From Sulfurospirillum sp001602955 (GTDB taxonomy: Bacteria; Campylobacterota; Campylobacteria; Campylobacterales; Sulfurospirillaceae), in NCBI GenBank assembly GCA_001602955.1, contig LVAC01000002.1:248001-312000 (forward strand): a stretch of 64,000 nucleotides of DNA, written 5' to 3'. Shown piece by piece: positions 41,093 through 49,511 of this stretch. Every line of letters begins with the position of its first letter. Position 1 is the first letter of the stretch. A program made the translations under genes and the position numbers. The notes beneath the pieces are model-generated. The model made no database searches. It saw only the letters and a program-made list of their open reading frames with translations, and was not told where the DNA came from.

Positions 41093-43330
41093 TTACGCAT
41101 TGAGCGTTTCAAGTGCGCGATTCAATGTGGCACTCGGACGCATAGCGGCATTGGTTTTGTCAAAATCGGGTAAATAATAGCCTCCCATATCCACGGCTTT
41201 TCCTTGAACCGCATTGAGCTCGTGAACGATGAGTTCTTCATTTTGAGCAAGCGTTTGTGCCAAAGGTTGAAATGTTTTTGAAAGCGACATGTCAATCGTT
41301 TGTGCCGCCAATGCTTCTGCCCAATATAAGGTCAAATAAAAATGGCTTCCGCGATTGTCTAGCTCGCCTACTCTGGAAGAAGGCGATTTGTTGTTATCTA
41401 AAAATTTTCCGGTCGCCGCATCGAGCGTTTGTGCTAAAAGAGCCGCTTTGGGATTGTCGGAAACAAGGCTTAGATGTTCCAAAGATGCCGTAAGTGCCAT
41501 AAATTCGCCTAAAGAGTCCCAACGCAAGTGGTTTTCTTCGACAAATTGCTGTACGTGCTTAGGTGCAGATCCTCCCGCACCCGTTTCAAACAAGCCGCCG
41601 CCGTTCATCAACGGAACGATGGAAAGCATCTTAGCCGAAGTTCCCACCTCTAAAATCGGAAATAAGTCGGTTAGATAATCGCGCAACACGTTCCCCGTTA
41701 CCGCAATCGTATCTTGACCTTTGACGATACGTTCCAAAGAGATACGAATGGCTTGTTCGGGCGACATAATGCGAATATCAAGTCCGGTTAAATCGTACTC
41801 TTTAAGATACTTTTCGACTTTTTGAATCATTAAAGCATCATGAGCGCGCTGTGCGTCGAGCCAAAAAATTGCCGGCGTTTGGCTTAATCGCGCACGGTTG
41901 ATCGCCAATTTGACCCAATCGCGAATCGGTGCGTCTTTGGCTTGACAACCGCGGTAAATATCGCCTTTTTCGACCGAATGTTCGAGGTAGATTTGACCGC
42001 TTACGTTATCTACGACGCGTACGACGCCTTCGTTTTGACACACAAAGGTTTTATCGTGAGAGCCGTATTCTTCAGCTTTTTGCGCCATTAAGCCCACATT
42101 GGGAACCGATCCCATCGTTCGCGGATCGAGCGCACCGTTTTGTTTACAAAACGCGATCGTCTCTTCATAAATGCGTGCGTAGCAACGATCGGGAATTAAA
42201 GCTTTGGTCTCATGAAGCTTCCCGTCTTTGCCCCACATTTTGCCCGATTCTCGGATACAAGCGGGCATCGAAGCGTCGATAATGACGTCGCTTGGAACGT
42301 GAAGATTTGTAATGCCTTTGTCGGAATTTACCATCGCAATTTCAGGTCGTTTGGCATAACACGCTTGAATATCGGCTTCGATAGCAGCTTTTTGCGCTTC
42401 GGGTAAAGAGGCTAATTTGACGTACAAATCGCCCAAGCCGTTGTTAGGATTAACGCCCAGTTCGTCAAAAAGAGCGGCATGTTTTTCGAAAACGTCTTTA
42501 AAAAATGTACGCAAAGCGTATCCGAACATAACGGGATCGCTGATTTTCATCATCGTCGCTTTTAAATGCAAAGAGAGCAGAAGGTTATTTGCTTTGGCGT
42601 CGTTCATTTGCGCTTCGTAAAAAGCGGAGAGTTTTTTGGCACTCATAAACGTAGCGTCGAAAATCTCGTCTTTTTGCAGAGGCAAACTCTCTTTTAAGAC
42701 GCTAACGCTTCCGTCTAATGCAACCAATTCGATGCGTACGCTTGTCGCTTCTTGCATCATCACGGATTTTTCGTTACCGTAAAAATCTCCCTCACGCATG
42801 TAAGCCACTTCGGCGCGAGACTCTTTGGTCCATGCGCCCATGCGATGCGGATGTTTACGGGCATACTCTTTGACGCATAAAGGAGCGCGTCTATCGGAGT
42901 TTCCCTCGCGTAATACGGGATTGACCGCACTACCTAAGACTTTAGCGTAGCGTGCTTTGATCTCTTTTTCGTTTTCGTCGGTCGGATTTTCGGGGTAAGA
43001 AGGAATCTTAAAACCTTTGTCTTGAAGCTCTTTAATCGCACTGAGCAGTTGCGGAAGCGATGCGCTGATATTGGGTAACTTAATAATATTGGCTTCGGGT
43101 TTGGCGGCAAGTTCTCCTAAATAGCTCAAATCGTCGTTTCGCTTTTGCGTTTCGTCCAGTCCTTCCGGAAAATTTGCCAAGATACGTCCCGCAAGCGAAA
43201 TATCTCTGGTTTCGACGTCGATATTTGCCGTTTTGGCAAAGGCTTTCACGATCGGAAGGAGTGAATACGTCGCTAATGCCGGTGCTTCATCCACAATCGT
43301 ATAAATCATTTTGCTTTGAGTGTGAGCCAT
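41093..43330 (-). CDS. icd: Isocitrate dehydrogenase (NADP+), monomeric type
   Basis: 745 residues, the large monomeric isocitrate dehydrogenase family (about 80 kDa), unrelated in length to the ~415-residue dimeric enzyme. The N-terminus IYTIVDEAPALATYSLLPIV, LREGNSDRRAPLCVKEYA and the C-terminal SPSSRVGELDNRGSHFYLTL are family signatures. AAAGGGG lies before the ATG. It opens the TCA block and makes 2-oxoglutarate for OorDABC. Upstream is a ~200-bp gap with several palindromes and one copy of the structured intergenic repeat. Confidence 0.97.
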   Translation of the reverse strand: MAHTQSKMIYTIVDEAPALATYSLLPIVKAFAKTANIDVETRDISLAGRILANFPEGLDETQKRNDDLSYLGELAAKPEANIIKLPNISASLPQLLSAIKELQDKGFKIPSYPENPTDENEKEIKARYAKVLGSAVNPVLREGNSDRRAPLCVKEYARKHPHRMGAWTKESRAEVAYMREGDFYGNEKSVMMQEATSVRIELVALDGSVSVLKESLPLQKDEIFDATFMSAKKLSAFYEAQMNDAKANNLLLSLHLKATMMKISDPVMFGYALRTFFKDVFEKHAALFDELGVNPNNGLGDLYVKLASLPEAQKAAIEADIQACYAKRPEIAMVNSDKGITNLHVPSDVIIDASMPACIRESGKMWGKDGKLHETKALIPDRCYARIYEETIAFCKQNGALDPRTMGSVPNVGLMAQKAEEYGSHDKTFVCQNEGVVRVVDNVSGQIYLEHSVEKGDIYRGCQAKDAPIRDWVKLAINRARLSQTPAIFWLDAQRAHDALMIQKVEKYLKEYDLTGLDIRIMSPEQAIRISLERIVKGQDTIAVTGNVLRDYLTDLFPILEVGTSAKMLSIVPLMNGGGLFETGAGGSAPKHVQQFVEENHLRWDSLGEFMALTASLEHLSLVSDNPKAALLAQTLDAATGKFLDNNKSPSSRVGELDNRGSHFYLTLYWAEALAAQTIDMSLSKTFQPLAQTLAQNEELIVHELNAVQGKAVDMGGYYLPDFDKTNAAMRPSATLNRALETLNA

Positions 43331-43394
43331 TTAGGTACCCCTTTAAAACTAATTTTCGCTAATGCTATCACGTTATTAATTAAATTTATATCAC

Positions 43395-43415
43395 TAGAGT
43401 TTTACAAAAACTCTA
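43395..43415. repeat. Inverted repeat upstream of icd
   Basis: TAGAGTTTT, three bases, AAAACTCTA: a perfect 9-bp stem. The half site AAAACTCTA recurs at 43524-43532 near the mltG stop. Between icd and the intergenic repeat; could be an operator or a leader hairpin for icd. Confidence 0.45.
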
Positions 43416-43418
43416 AAT

Positions 43419-43497
43419 ACGTCTTAAAAGCAAAGCTTTCAAGACTACGCTAACGCTGAGTTCTCCTCGGCGGAGTGCCCACACAACCCTTGGTGCT
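43419..43497 (-). repeat. Intergenic structured repeat, diverged copy 3
   Basis: Reverse-complemented copy of the ~78-bp element found twice at 60.7 kb: read on the minus strand it begins AGCACCAAGGG, shares GTGGGCACTCCGCCGAGGAG without change, and ends with GCTTTTAAGACG. It lies about 90 bp upstream of icd and points in the direction of icd transcription. Confidence 0.75.
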
Positions 43498-43502
43498 TTT
43501 AT

Positions 43503-43528
43503 TTTTTGCAAAATGCGTTTTGCAAAAA
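43503..43528 (-). terminator. Long A/T hairpin after mltG
   Basis: TTTTTGCAAAA, loop TGCG, TTTTGCAAAAA: a perfect 11-bp stem only three bases beyond the mltG stop codon. Likely ends the mltG transcript, although no long T run follows on that strand. Confidence 0.5.
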
Positions 43529-43530
43529 CT

Positions 43531-44472
43531 CTACTCTTTTTTTATATTTTCCAAATGCGTCTCATAATTTTGGGAAAAGGTATGCGTTCCGTTTTTATTT
43601 TTGACAAAATAGAGATAATTCGTCTGTTTTGGAAAAATAGCGGCAAAAATCGCTTCTTTGCTGACGCTACAAATCGGCTGAGGCGGCAAACCTTTGTACA
43701 TGTAAGTATTGTAAGGCGACGTATCTTCTCGAATACGTTGCGGCGTGATTTTCGTATGCGAGAATTGCCCGTAGTTGAGCGATCCGTCCATTTGGAGCTT
43801 CATCTCTTTTTTCAGTCGATTGTAGATGACGGACGAGACGAAAGGCATCTCTTCGTTATTGGCGGCTTCTTTTTGGATAATCGACGCAATAATAATAAAT
43901 TTGAGCCATTTTTGCTCATTAAATTCGCCGAAGATTTTTTCAAAAACGTCTTTATGGTAACGTTTGGCATGCGCAAACAAAAAGTGGATCAGCTGTGCTT
44001 CTTTGATACCGACAGGAATGTAATAGGTCTCCGGAACGATAAAACCGTCCGCATAGGGCGTAGCTTTGGCGTATTCTTGCTGCAACGTTTCGTACGATAA
44101 ATTAAACTCCAATGCCAATTGTGCCAGTAAAAACTCTTTCGTTTCGCCAGGAATATAGGTAATAATCTTCAAAGGAGCTTTGGAATGGCTGAGTTTATAC
44201 AGAAAATCGCCGCGCGTTAAAACGCTCTCTTGGATACTGACCCAACCGGCTTGCGGTTTGCCGATCAAATCCAAAAGGTATTTATCGACGCGTGCGTGCA
44301 AATCAAAGTTTTTATCAACCATATATGTTATAATTTGCCCAATCGAGCCCTGCGGGACAAATGCTACCGACGTAGAACTCATAGGTCTTGATAAGTGAAA
44401 CAAAAGTGCATATATGATTATTAACGCGACGTCGCATACCATTAAAAAAATTTGGATTCTTTTTTTATTCAT
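43531..44472 (-). CDS. mltG: Endolytic transglycosylase MltG (YceG-like)
   Basis: Inner-membrane anchored lytic transglycosylase that cuts nascent glycan strands and helps end their elongation. About 313 residues: one N-terminal membrane helix (IFLMVCDVALIIIYALLFHL), a LysM-like part and the YceG domain, with catalytic Glu in IIASIIQKEAANNEEMP, followed by SSVIYNRLKKEMKLQMDGSL and TSPYNTYMYKGLPPQPICSV. The frame is open to 44502; AAGAGA before the ATG at 44472 is my choice, and 44442 is also possible. With any of these the gene overlaps the divergent AsmA-like gene at the 5' end. Confidence 0.88.
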   Translation of the reverse strand: MNKKRIQIFLMVCDVALIIIYALLFHLSRPMSSTSVAFVPQGSIGQIITYMVDKNFDLHARVDKYLLDLIGKPQAGWVSIQESVLTRGDFLYKLSHSKAPLKIITYIPGETKEFLLAQLALEFNLSYETLQQEYAKATPYADGFIVPETYYIPVGIKEAQLIHFLFAHAKRYHKDVFEKIFGEFNEQKWLKFIIIASIIQKEAANNEEMPFVSSVIYNRLKKEMKLQMDGSLNYGQFSHTKITPQRIREDTSPYNTYMYKGLPPQPICSVSKEAIFAAIFPKQTNYLYFVKNKNGTHTFSQNYETHLENIKKE

Positions 44473-46975
44473 CGTTCTCTTTTTTGTTGCTTTTATCGCC
44501 ACACTGATGCATGGTCTTTTTATAGAGAGTTTACGTCTACCGAACGTAAAAATCGATCAATTATATATGAAACTAGATAAAAAATTGATTGTGAACATCC
44601 AAACGTTGACGATTGATAAATCAACGTCGGCGGATACCTCTTTGGAAGAAAGCGCATTGATTCTTGAAAATTTTCCGTACCTCAATCAATTTTTTAGCCA
44701 TATCGATATTCAAACGATTGTCTACGACAACGAAACGTTTTCACTTTTGTACGATAAAGCCCTTTTCAGTTTGGAAAGTCAGCATTTAAACGTTAAAGCG
44801 CGTATGGAAGCGTTGGATAAACATCGCTTAACGATTTTTTTGGAAGAGGCTTTTTTAAAAGATTTCGCCTTACATGTCAACGGTATCTTTTTTACCGATC
44901 TTTCGCGTTTTGAGTCAACGTTTGAGGGGCATTTTGAGACTTTCGGCATTCAAGGCGAAGCCAAGATCGGGCTTGAAAAAGACCTGCTTTCGTATCAACT
45001 CCAAAGTGAACCTTTTACGCATCGATCACTAAGCGATTTGATGAATTTTTTGGTCACGCAAGTCGAACTCGAACCGATCGTGAAAGCATGGATTCATGAA
45101 AATATCGTTGCTAAAGAGTATCGTTTGACGCATTTAGAGGGAAAATTCGATTTGAAAACGCAAGAGTATTTTCCTTTAGAAATGAAAGGCGAAGCGATCG
45201 TCAGCGATGCCAACATTACGTTTGCCTCACATGTTACGCCGGCACACGCCGATGAAATAGGCATTAAGCTTGATAAAGACACCTTGTTTTTTGCACTTCG
45301 CAATCCGATTTACGAAGCCAAATCGCTTTCAAAAGCCGATATTCATATCTATAATTTGCTTACGAAAGGCACGGGAATCGTCGTTGATCTGGCGACCAAA
45401 GCACGCCTAGACGCTTCTATACATAAAATTTTACATACTTTCAAAATCGACGTACCTTTGGTACAAACATCGGGAATGACCGAGGCGTCGATCAAGCTGG
45501 ATATCCGTTTTTTACCGTACGATCTCAATGCAACGGGACTCTTTAAACTTTCCCCTAGTACGTTTGAGCTGAACGGACTTCCCATGTCGACGCGTTCGGG
45601 TAGCGTTGAACTCAATAATTTTAACGTCAAACTCAATCAAACCAACCTTCGGTATAAAAATCTTTTCGATATCGATACGACGGGACGCTTGGATACGAAA
45701 ACGGGCGTATACGACGGAAAAGTCGATATTCATTCACTTTTGATAGATTTTAATGGAAATACCCTTCTTAATGCAAAAGAGATACGTGACCTAAACGGTT
45801 CGTTTCGCATCGACGACAATGCAACGACCTTAAGTTTGCCGTCGCTTCAAACCGCGATGCGTTTCACTAAAGCGACCAATTTTTTTGAGATAAGTGATCT
45901 TTCGCTCATACGCCCGCTTTCGCCTTTGATGCAAGAACATAATCTTTCGCAAGGAAACTTGAAACTTCAAACCGACGATTTTCAAAAATTTCGTGCCGAT
46001 ATTCTTTTGGACAACGTCGATTCCGTCTTAATCGAGAACAATCAAACACGCAGTCGCTTTGATATCGCATTTGCAACCGACGGCAAAGTCATCGACGCCT
46101 ACACGAAAGATCGTAAACTCTCCGTCCACTACGATAAAGAACTTGCGATATGCTTAAAAGATATTAACCTTTCCGTTCCAGAGGGCAATGCGACGTCGCA
46201 AATGCCGATTAAAACGACGATTTCAGGAGAAAATGCTTCGTTTCTCGATCAAAACCGAAGTGCGTTTCTTTTGAGTGATAGGTACACGCTCATTCTCTTT
46301 CTCGATCAAACCCAATTACGCTCGTCTTTGGGAAAATCACTTTTTAATTACGATAAAAAACGTGATCACTTAACGATCAATGCAACCGCAATGGATGATA
46401 ATATGACCAACCGGCTTTTCAAAAAAGCCTATTTTAAAGAAGGCAATTTTTCGCTTGATATTGAAGGCAAAGACGATAAACACATGCAAGGTACGTTTAT
46501 TATGCATAAAACCTTGATTAAAGATTTAAAATTTTTCAATAACCTGATGGCAACGATCAATACCGTCCCTTCCCTGCTCGTTTTTAACGATCCGAGTTTC
46601 AATAAAGAGGGATATTTCGTCGAAAACGGATACATCGAATTTTCGAAAGAAGATGAGAAGATGACGATTAAAGAGCTGCAATTACGAGGAAACAATACCG
46701 ACATTACCGGAGATGGAACGGTTGACTTTACGGCCGGTACGCTTGATCTAAATCTTCAAATCAAAACCTTAAAAACGTTTAGCTCCGCTTTGGATAAAAT
46801 ACCGATCGTCGGCGGCATTATTTTAGGCGAAGACGGCAAAATAGCCACTAGAGTCAACGTAAAAGGCTCGATAGACGATCCGAAAGTAGAAACGCATCTT
46901 TTGATGGACACGATTAAAAGTCCGGTTAACGTGATTAAACGAACGCTCGAATTGCCTCTAGAGCTTTTTAAATAA
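44414..46975 (+). CDS. AsmA-like / YhdP-type large envelope protein
   Basis: 853 residues with one N-terminal membrane helix (WILFLFIVLFFVAFIATLMH) and a long beta-rich periplasmic body. The C-terminal 250 residues carry AsmA-like features: GNFSLDIEGKDDKHMQGTFI, NTDITGDGTVDFTAGTLDLN and VGGIILGEDGKIATRVNVKG. AsmA/YhdP/TamB proteins are thought to form hydrophobic grooves that carry phospholipids to the outer membrane. The start at 44414 lacks a good ribosome-binding site (AAAAGTGCATAT precedes it), but a later start would lose the membrane helix. It ends convergent with the phosphatase gene, overlapping 8 bp. Confidence 0.82.
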   Translation: MIINATSHTIKKIWILFLFIVLFFVAFIATLMHGLFIESLRLPNVKIDQLYMKLDKKLIVNIQTLTIDKSTSADTSLEESALILENFPYLNQFFSHIDIQTIVYDNETFSLLYDKALFSLESQHLNVKARMEALDKHRLTIFLEEAFLKDFALHVNGIFFTDLSRFESTFEGHFETFGIQGEAKIGLEKDLLSYQLQSEPFTHRSLSDLMNFLVTQVELEPIVKAWIHENIVAKEYRLTHLEGKFDLKTQEYFPLEMKGEAIVSDANITFASHVTPAHADEIGIKLDKDTLFFALRNPIYEAKSLSKADIHIYNLLTKGTGIVVDLATKARLDASIHKILHTFKIDVPLVQTSGMTEASIKLDIRFLPYDLNATGLFKLSPSTFELNGLPMSTRSGSVELNNFNVKLNQTNLRYKNLFDIDTTGRLDTKTGVYDGKVDIHSLLIDFNGNTLLNAKEIRDLNGSFRIDDNATTLSLPSLQTAMRFTKATNFFEISDLSLIRPLSPLMQEHNLSQGNLKLQTDDFQKFRADILLDNVDSVLIENNQTRSRFDIAFATDGKVIDAYTKDRKLSVHYDKELAICLKDINLSVPEGNATSQMPIKTTISGENASFLDQNRSAFLLSDRYTLILFLDQTQLRSSLGKSLFNYDKKRDHLTINATAMDDNMTNRLFKKAYFKEGNFSLDIEGKDDKHMQGTFIMHKTLIKDLKFFNNLMATINTVPSLLVFNDPSFNKEGYFVENGYIEFSKEDEKMTIKELQLRGNNTDITGDGTVDFTAGTLDLNLQIKTLKTFSSALDKIPIVGGIILGEDGKIATRVNVKGSIDDPKVETHLLMDTIKSPVNVIKRTLELPLELFK

Positions 46976-47597
46976 ACGTCTTTAACAAGCGTAAAAGTTC
47001 CGGCACGTTTCGGGCGCGAAGCGAAGCTTCTTGGGCAGTTCCATATCCCCACTCCGCGAAAATAAAGTCGATTCCGGCATTTTTGGCGGCACCTTCGTCT
47101 TTCACGCTGTCGCCGATTAAAAGCGTATCGTTCGGTTTTGCGTCGACTTCACGCATTAAATACTGTACCATTAAAGGGCTCGGTTTAGGCTCCAAGACGT
47201 TATTGCCGCCGACGATCGCGCTAAAATATTCGGTTACATGTAAGGCTTCTAGCATACGGCGCGCAAAAAAATCGCTTGCATTGGTTGCGATGCACAAATG
47301 CGCTTTAGCGTTTAGTTCATGCAACATCTCTTTGACGCCCGGATAAAGAACGCTGGTAATCGAGCTTTGCATGTAATGTTCTTTAAACAATGCACGATGG
47401 TTCGGATCGTATTCGTCGGTACCGTAAAAAATCATCGGAAGATGTTGATCGGGCTGGTTAATATGATACTCTAACTCTTTTTTCCCGATAGGCGCAAGTC
47501 CGATGCTATCTCTTACAAAATTGACGCTTTGCGTCATAGCGGCACTCGAATCGATCAACGTACCGTCCATATCGAAAATAATGCATTTTTCTTTCAT
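46968..47597 (-). CDS. gph: HAD hydrolase, phosphoglycolate phosphatase-like
   Basis: 209-residue HAD-superfamily phosphatase. Motif I is IIFDMDGTLIDSS at residues 6-18, motif II CIATNASD, motif III with LEPKPSP, and motif IV LLIGDSVKDEGAAKNAG. The alpha-helical cap between motifs I and II is of the Gph/PGP type. Likely clears 2-phosphoglycolate, but HAD enzymes are promiscuous, so the substrate is inference. The gene follows the acetyltransferase gene by six bases. Confidence 0.85.
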   Translation of the reverse strand: MKEKCIIFDMDGTLIDSSAAMTQSVNFVRDSIGLAPIGKKELEYHINQPDQHLPMIFYGTDEYDPNHRALFKEHYMQSSITSVLYPGVKEMLHELNAKAHLCIATNASDFFARRMLEALHVTEYFSAIVGGNNVLEPKPSPLMVQYLMREVDAKPNDTLLIGDSVKDEGAAKNAGIDFIFAEWGYGTAQEASLRARNVPELLRLLKTFI

Positions 47598-47603
47598 AGG
47601 ATT

Positions 47604-48104
47604 TTAGTCTTGAATCCGTTGACCTAAGATCAAAAGGTCTTTATCGATCCCCTCGATCGTAGCGATGCGGCTTAGATTGCCCCACTCTTTGAAACCGATT
47701 TTCTTAAATAACGTCAAACTTGCGATATTTTCGGAAAAAATCAAGGCTAAAAGCGTTTTAATGCCGATAGATTTTGCACGCTCTATCGCTTCGCCGAGAA
47801 ATTGCTGTCCGAGTTTTTTACCTTGAAAATTTTTATCGATGTAGATATTGATACGCGCCGTATCTTGGTAGGCTAACAAATTGGCGTAAAAAGGCTGAAT
47901 GCTAATCCACGCGATAATACGTCCGCAATACTCTTTAACGAGCATCGGACGTTGTGCCGTATGTGCGTAAAACCACTCCAGTTTTTCATCGATTCCGACC
48001 GTCTTGCTATCGGCAGTCGAAATACCGTCTTTGATCGCTTCGTTGTAGATTTTAATAATTTCCGCCAAATCGTCGATGGTTGCTTCTCGTAGCGTTTGTA
48101 ACAT
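47604..48104 (-). CDS. GNAT family N-acetyltransferase (PAT-like)
   Basis: 166-residue GCN5-related acetyltransferase resembling the phosphinothricin-acetyltransferase subgroup: REATIDDLAEIIKIYNEAI at the N-terminus, WISIQPFY, and INIYIDKNFQGKKLGQQFL holding the acetyl-CoA pyrophosphate loop (Q/RxxGxG/K form). SENIASLTLFKKIGFKEWG is the typical C-terminal motif. A TTG three codons upstream is open, but AAGGA is better placed for the ATG at 48104 (MLQTLREAT). The substrate cannot be told. Confidence 0.83.
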   Translation of the reverse strand: MLQTLREATIDDLAEIIKIYNEAIKDGISTADSKTVGIDEKLEWFYAHTAQRPMLVKEYCGRIIAWISIQPFYANLLAYQDTARINIYIDKNFQGKKLGQQFLGEAIERAKSIGIKTLLALIFSENIASLTLFKKIGFKEWGNLSRIATIEGIDKDLLILGQRIQD

Positions 48105-48136
48105 ACAGGGCAATCCTTAAAGTTGAATCATCCCTG

Positions 48137-48142
48137 ATTATA
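48137..48142 (-). promoter_or_regulatory. -10 box of the acetyltransferase-gph unit
   Basis: TATAAT on the minus strand in TGTGTATAATC (extended -10), 33 bases before the ATG at 48104. It separates this unit from the hyp operon. Confidence 0.6.
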
Positions 48143-48165
48143 CACAATGCTCTCTTAGTCTAGCT

Positions 48166-48507
48166 TTACTCCATTTCAAGGCGCATTAAAAGCATCTCTT
48201 CGCCGTCGATAATACTCACGTCGCGACTTTGACATGTCGGGCAGATGAGCTCATAATGTTCCAAGGTAGACTCTTGCTTACACTGCTCGCATCGTACGAC
48301 GACATCTTGTACATGTACCGTGAGTTGGGCATCGTGACAGATTGTTTGTTCTTTAAACGTCTCGAAAGCCGTTTCCAAAAAGTGGATTTCGACGCCGCTT
48401 AATTTGCCGACTTTAATCTCCACTTTCGTAATTTTCGTTGCGCGGTTTTCGCGTGCGTTTTTTTCGCACAATTCTAAAAGCGCATTCACGATCGAAAACT
48501 CGTGCAT
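48166..48507 (-). CDS. hypA: Hydrogenase nickel-insertion protein HypA
   Basis: 113-residue HypA. MHEFSIVNALLELC gives the N-terminal nickel ligands (Met-His-Glu). The zinc site is made of CEQC and CPTC, about 22 residues apart, near the C-terminus. It delivers Ni to the hydrogenase large subunit with HypB. A start two codons upstream is open, but the TAATG junction with hypE and GAGG upstream favour 48507. Last gene of hypBCDEA. Confidence 0.95.
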   Translation of the reverse strand: MHEFSIVNALLELCEKNARENRATKITKVEIKVGKLSGVEIHFLETAFETFKEQTICHDAQLTVHVQDVVVRCEQCKQESTLEHYELICPTCQSRDVSIIDGEEMLLMRLEME

Positions 48508-49511
48508 TAGCAAATCCTCGGCAATAACTCACCTTTAGGCGGTTCTAAAAAGCGTTCTGAACCCCACGGCGTTTGTAAAACGACTCTACCTTCAAATCGA
48601 TCGTCCACGTCGCCGATCAGAGCACTTTTGGAGGTCTCTTCAAAGCGTTTGAGTACCTCTAACGCTTTGGCAACTTCGCTTTGCGGAAGTGCAATCAGCA
48701 TTGTCCCTTCATTCGCAAACTCGTAAGGCTCAAACCCTAAAAGTTCGCACATTCCTTTAACTTCGTTAGCAACGGGAATGTCTGCTTCTCTAACATGGAT
48801 ACCGACGTTTGACGTTTGCGCCCATTCATTGAGTACCGCACTCACTCCCCCGCGCGTTGCATCGCGCAGTGCATGGATTTTAATATCGGCGTCGATTAAA
48901 GCTTCGATGCTTTTCCATAACGACGCACAATCGGTTTTCAAGTCGCTTTGTAACTCCAGCTCTTCGCGCATCGCCAAAATACACGCTCCGTGGTTTCCGA
49001 CTTCGTTCGTTACGATGATCGCATCGCCTTGGCGTAACGCATGCGCCGAAATACCCTCTTTCAGCACTTCTCCGACACCTGCGGTATTGATGAAAATACC
49101 GTCGACTCCGCCTTTGGGAACGACTTTGGTATCTCCCGCCACGATTTTAACGCCGCTTTTTGCCATCTCGTCGCGCATAGAGACGACGATTTCTTCGAGC
49201 TTGTCGTACTCAAATCCTTCTTCGATCATAAACGCACATGTTAAATATTTAGGACGTGCCCCCATCATCGAAAGGTCGTTGACGGTTCCGGCAATGGCTA
49301 ATTTCCCGATATTTCCTCCCTTAAAAAAGAGCGGCGAAACGGTAAATGAGTCGGTCGTAAAAGCGATTTTTTCGCTTTTCATCGTTAAAACAGCCGCATC
49401 TTCCATGCGTAATAAAATATCGTTGCCGAAATGTTTAAAAAAAAGGTTTTTAATCAGACTTTGCGTCTCTTCGCCGCCTCCGCCGTGAGAAAGTAATATT
49501 TTTGTACTCAC
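48507..49511 (-). CDS. hypE: Hydrogenase maturation protein HypE
   Basis: 334-residue HypE of the PurM-like family, which dehydrates a carbamoyl group on its C-terminal cysteine to thiocyanate, the source of the hydrogenase CN ligands. HGGGGEETQSLIKNLF at the N-terminus, AFTTDSFTVSPLFFKGGNIG, MMGARPKYLTCAFMIEEG, IVAGDTKVVP and the terminal PRIC with the modified Cys334 are all present. It overlaps hypD by four bases and touches hypA. Confidence 0.97.
   Translation of the reverse strand: MSTKILLSHGGGGEETQSLIKNLFFKHFGNDILLRMEDAAVLTMKSEKIAFTTDSFTVSPLFFKGGNIGKLAIAGTVNDLSMMGARPKYLTCAFMIEEGFEYDKLEEIVVSMRDEMAKSGVKIVAGDTKVVPKGGVDGIFINTAGVGEVLKEGISAHALRQGDAIIVTNEVGNHGACILAMREELELQSDLKTDCASLWKSIEALIDADIKIHALRDATRGGVSAVLNEWAQTSNVGIHVREADIPVANEVKGMCELLGFEPYEFANEGTMLIALPQSEVAKALEVLKRFEETSKSALIGDVDDRFEGRVVLQTPWGSERFLEPPKGELLPRIC

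Noticed and set aside
41093..43330. icd as an unusual fusion because of its 745-residue length
   Set aside because: The length and motifs fit the known monomeric NADP-isocitrate dehydrogenase family.
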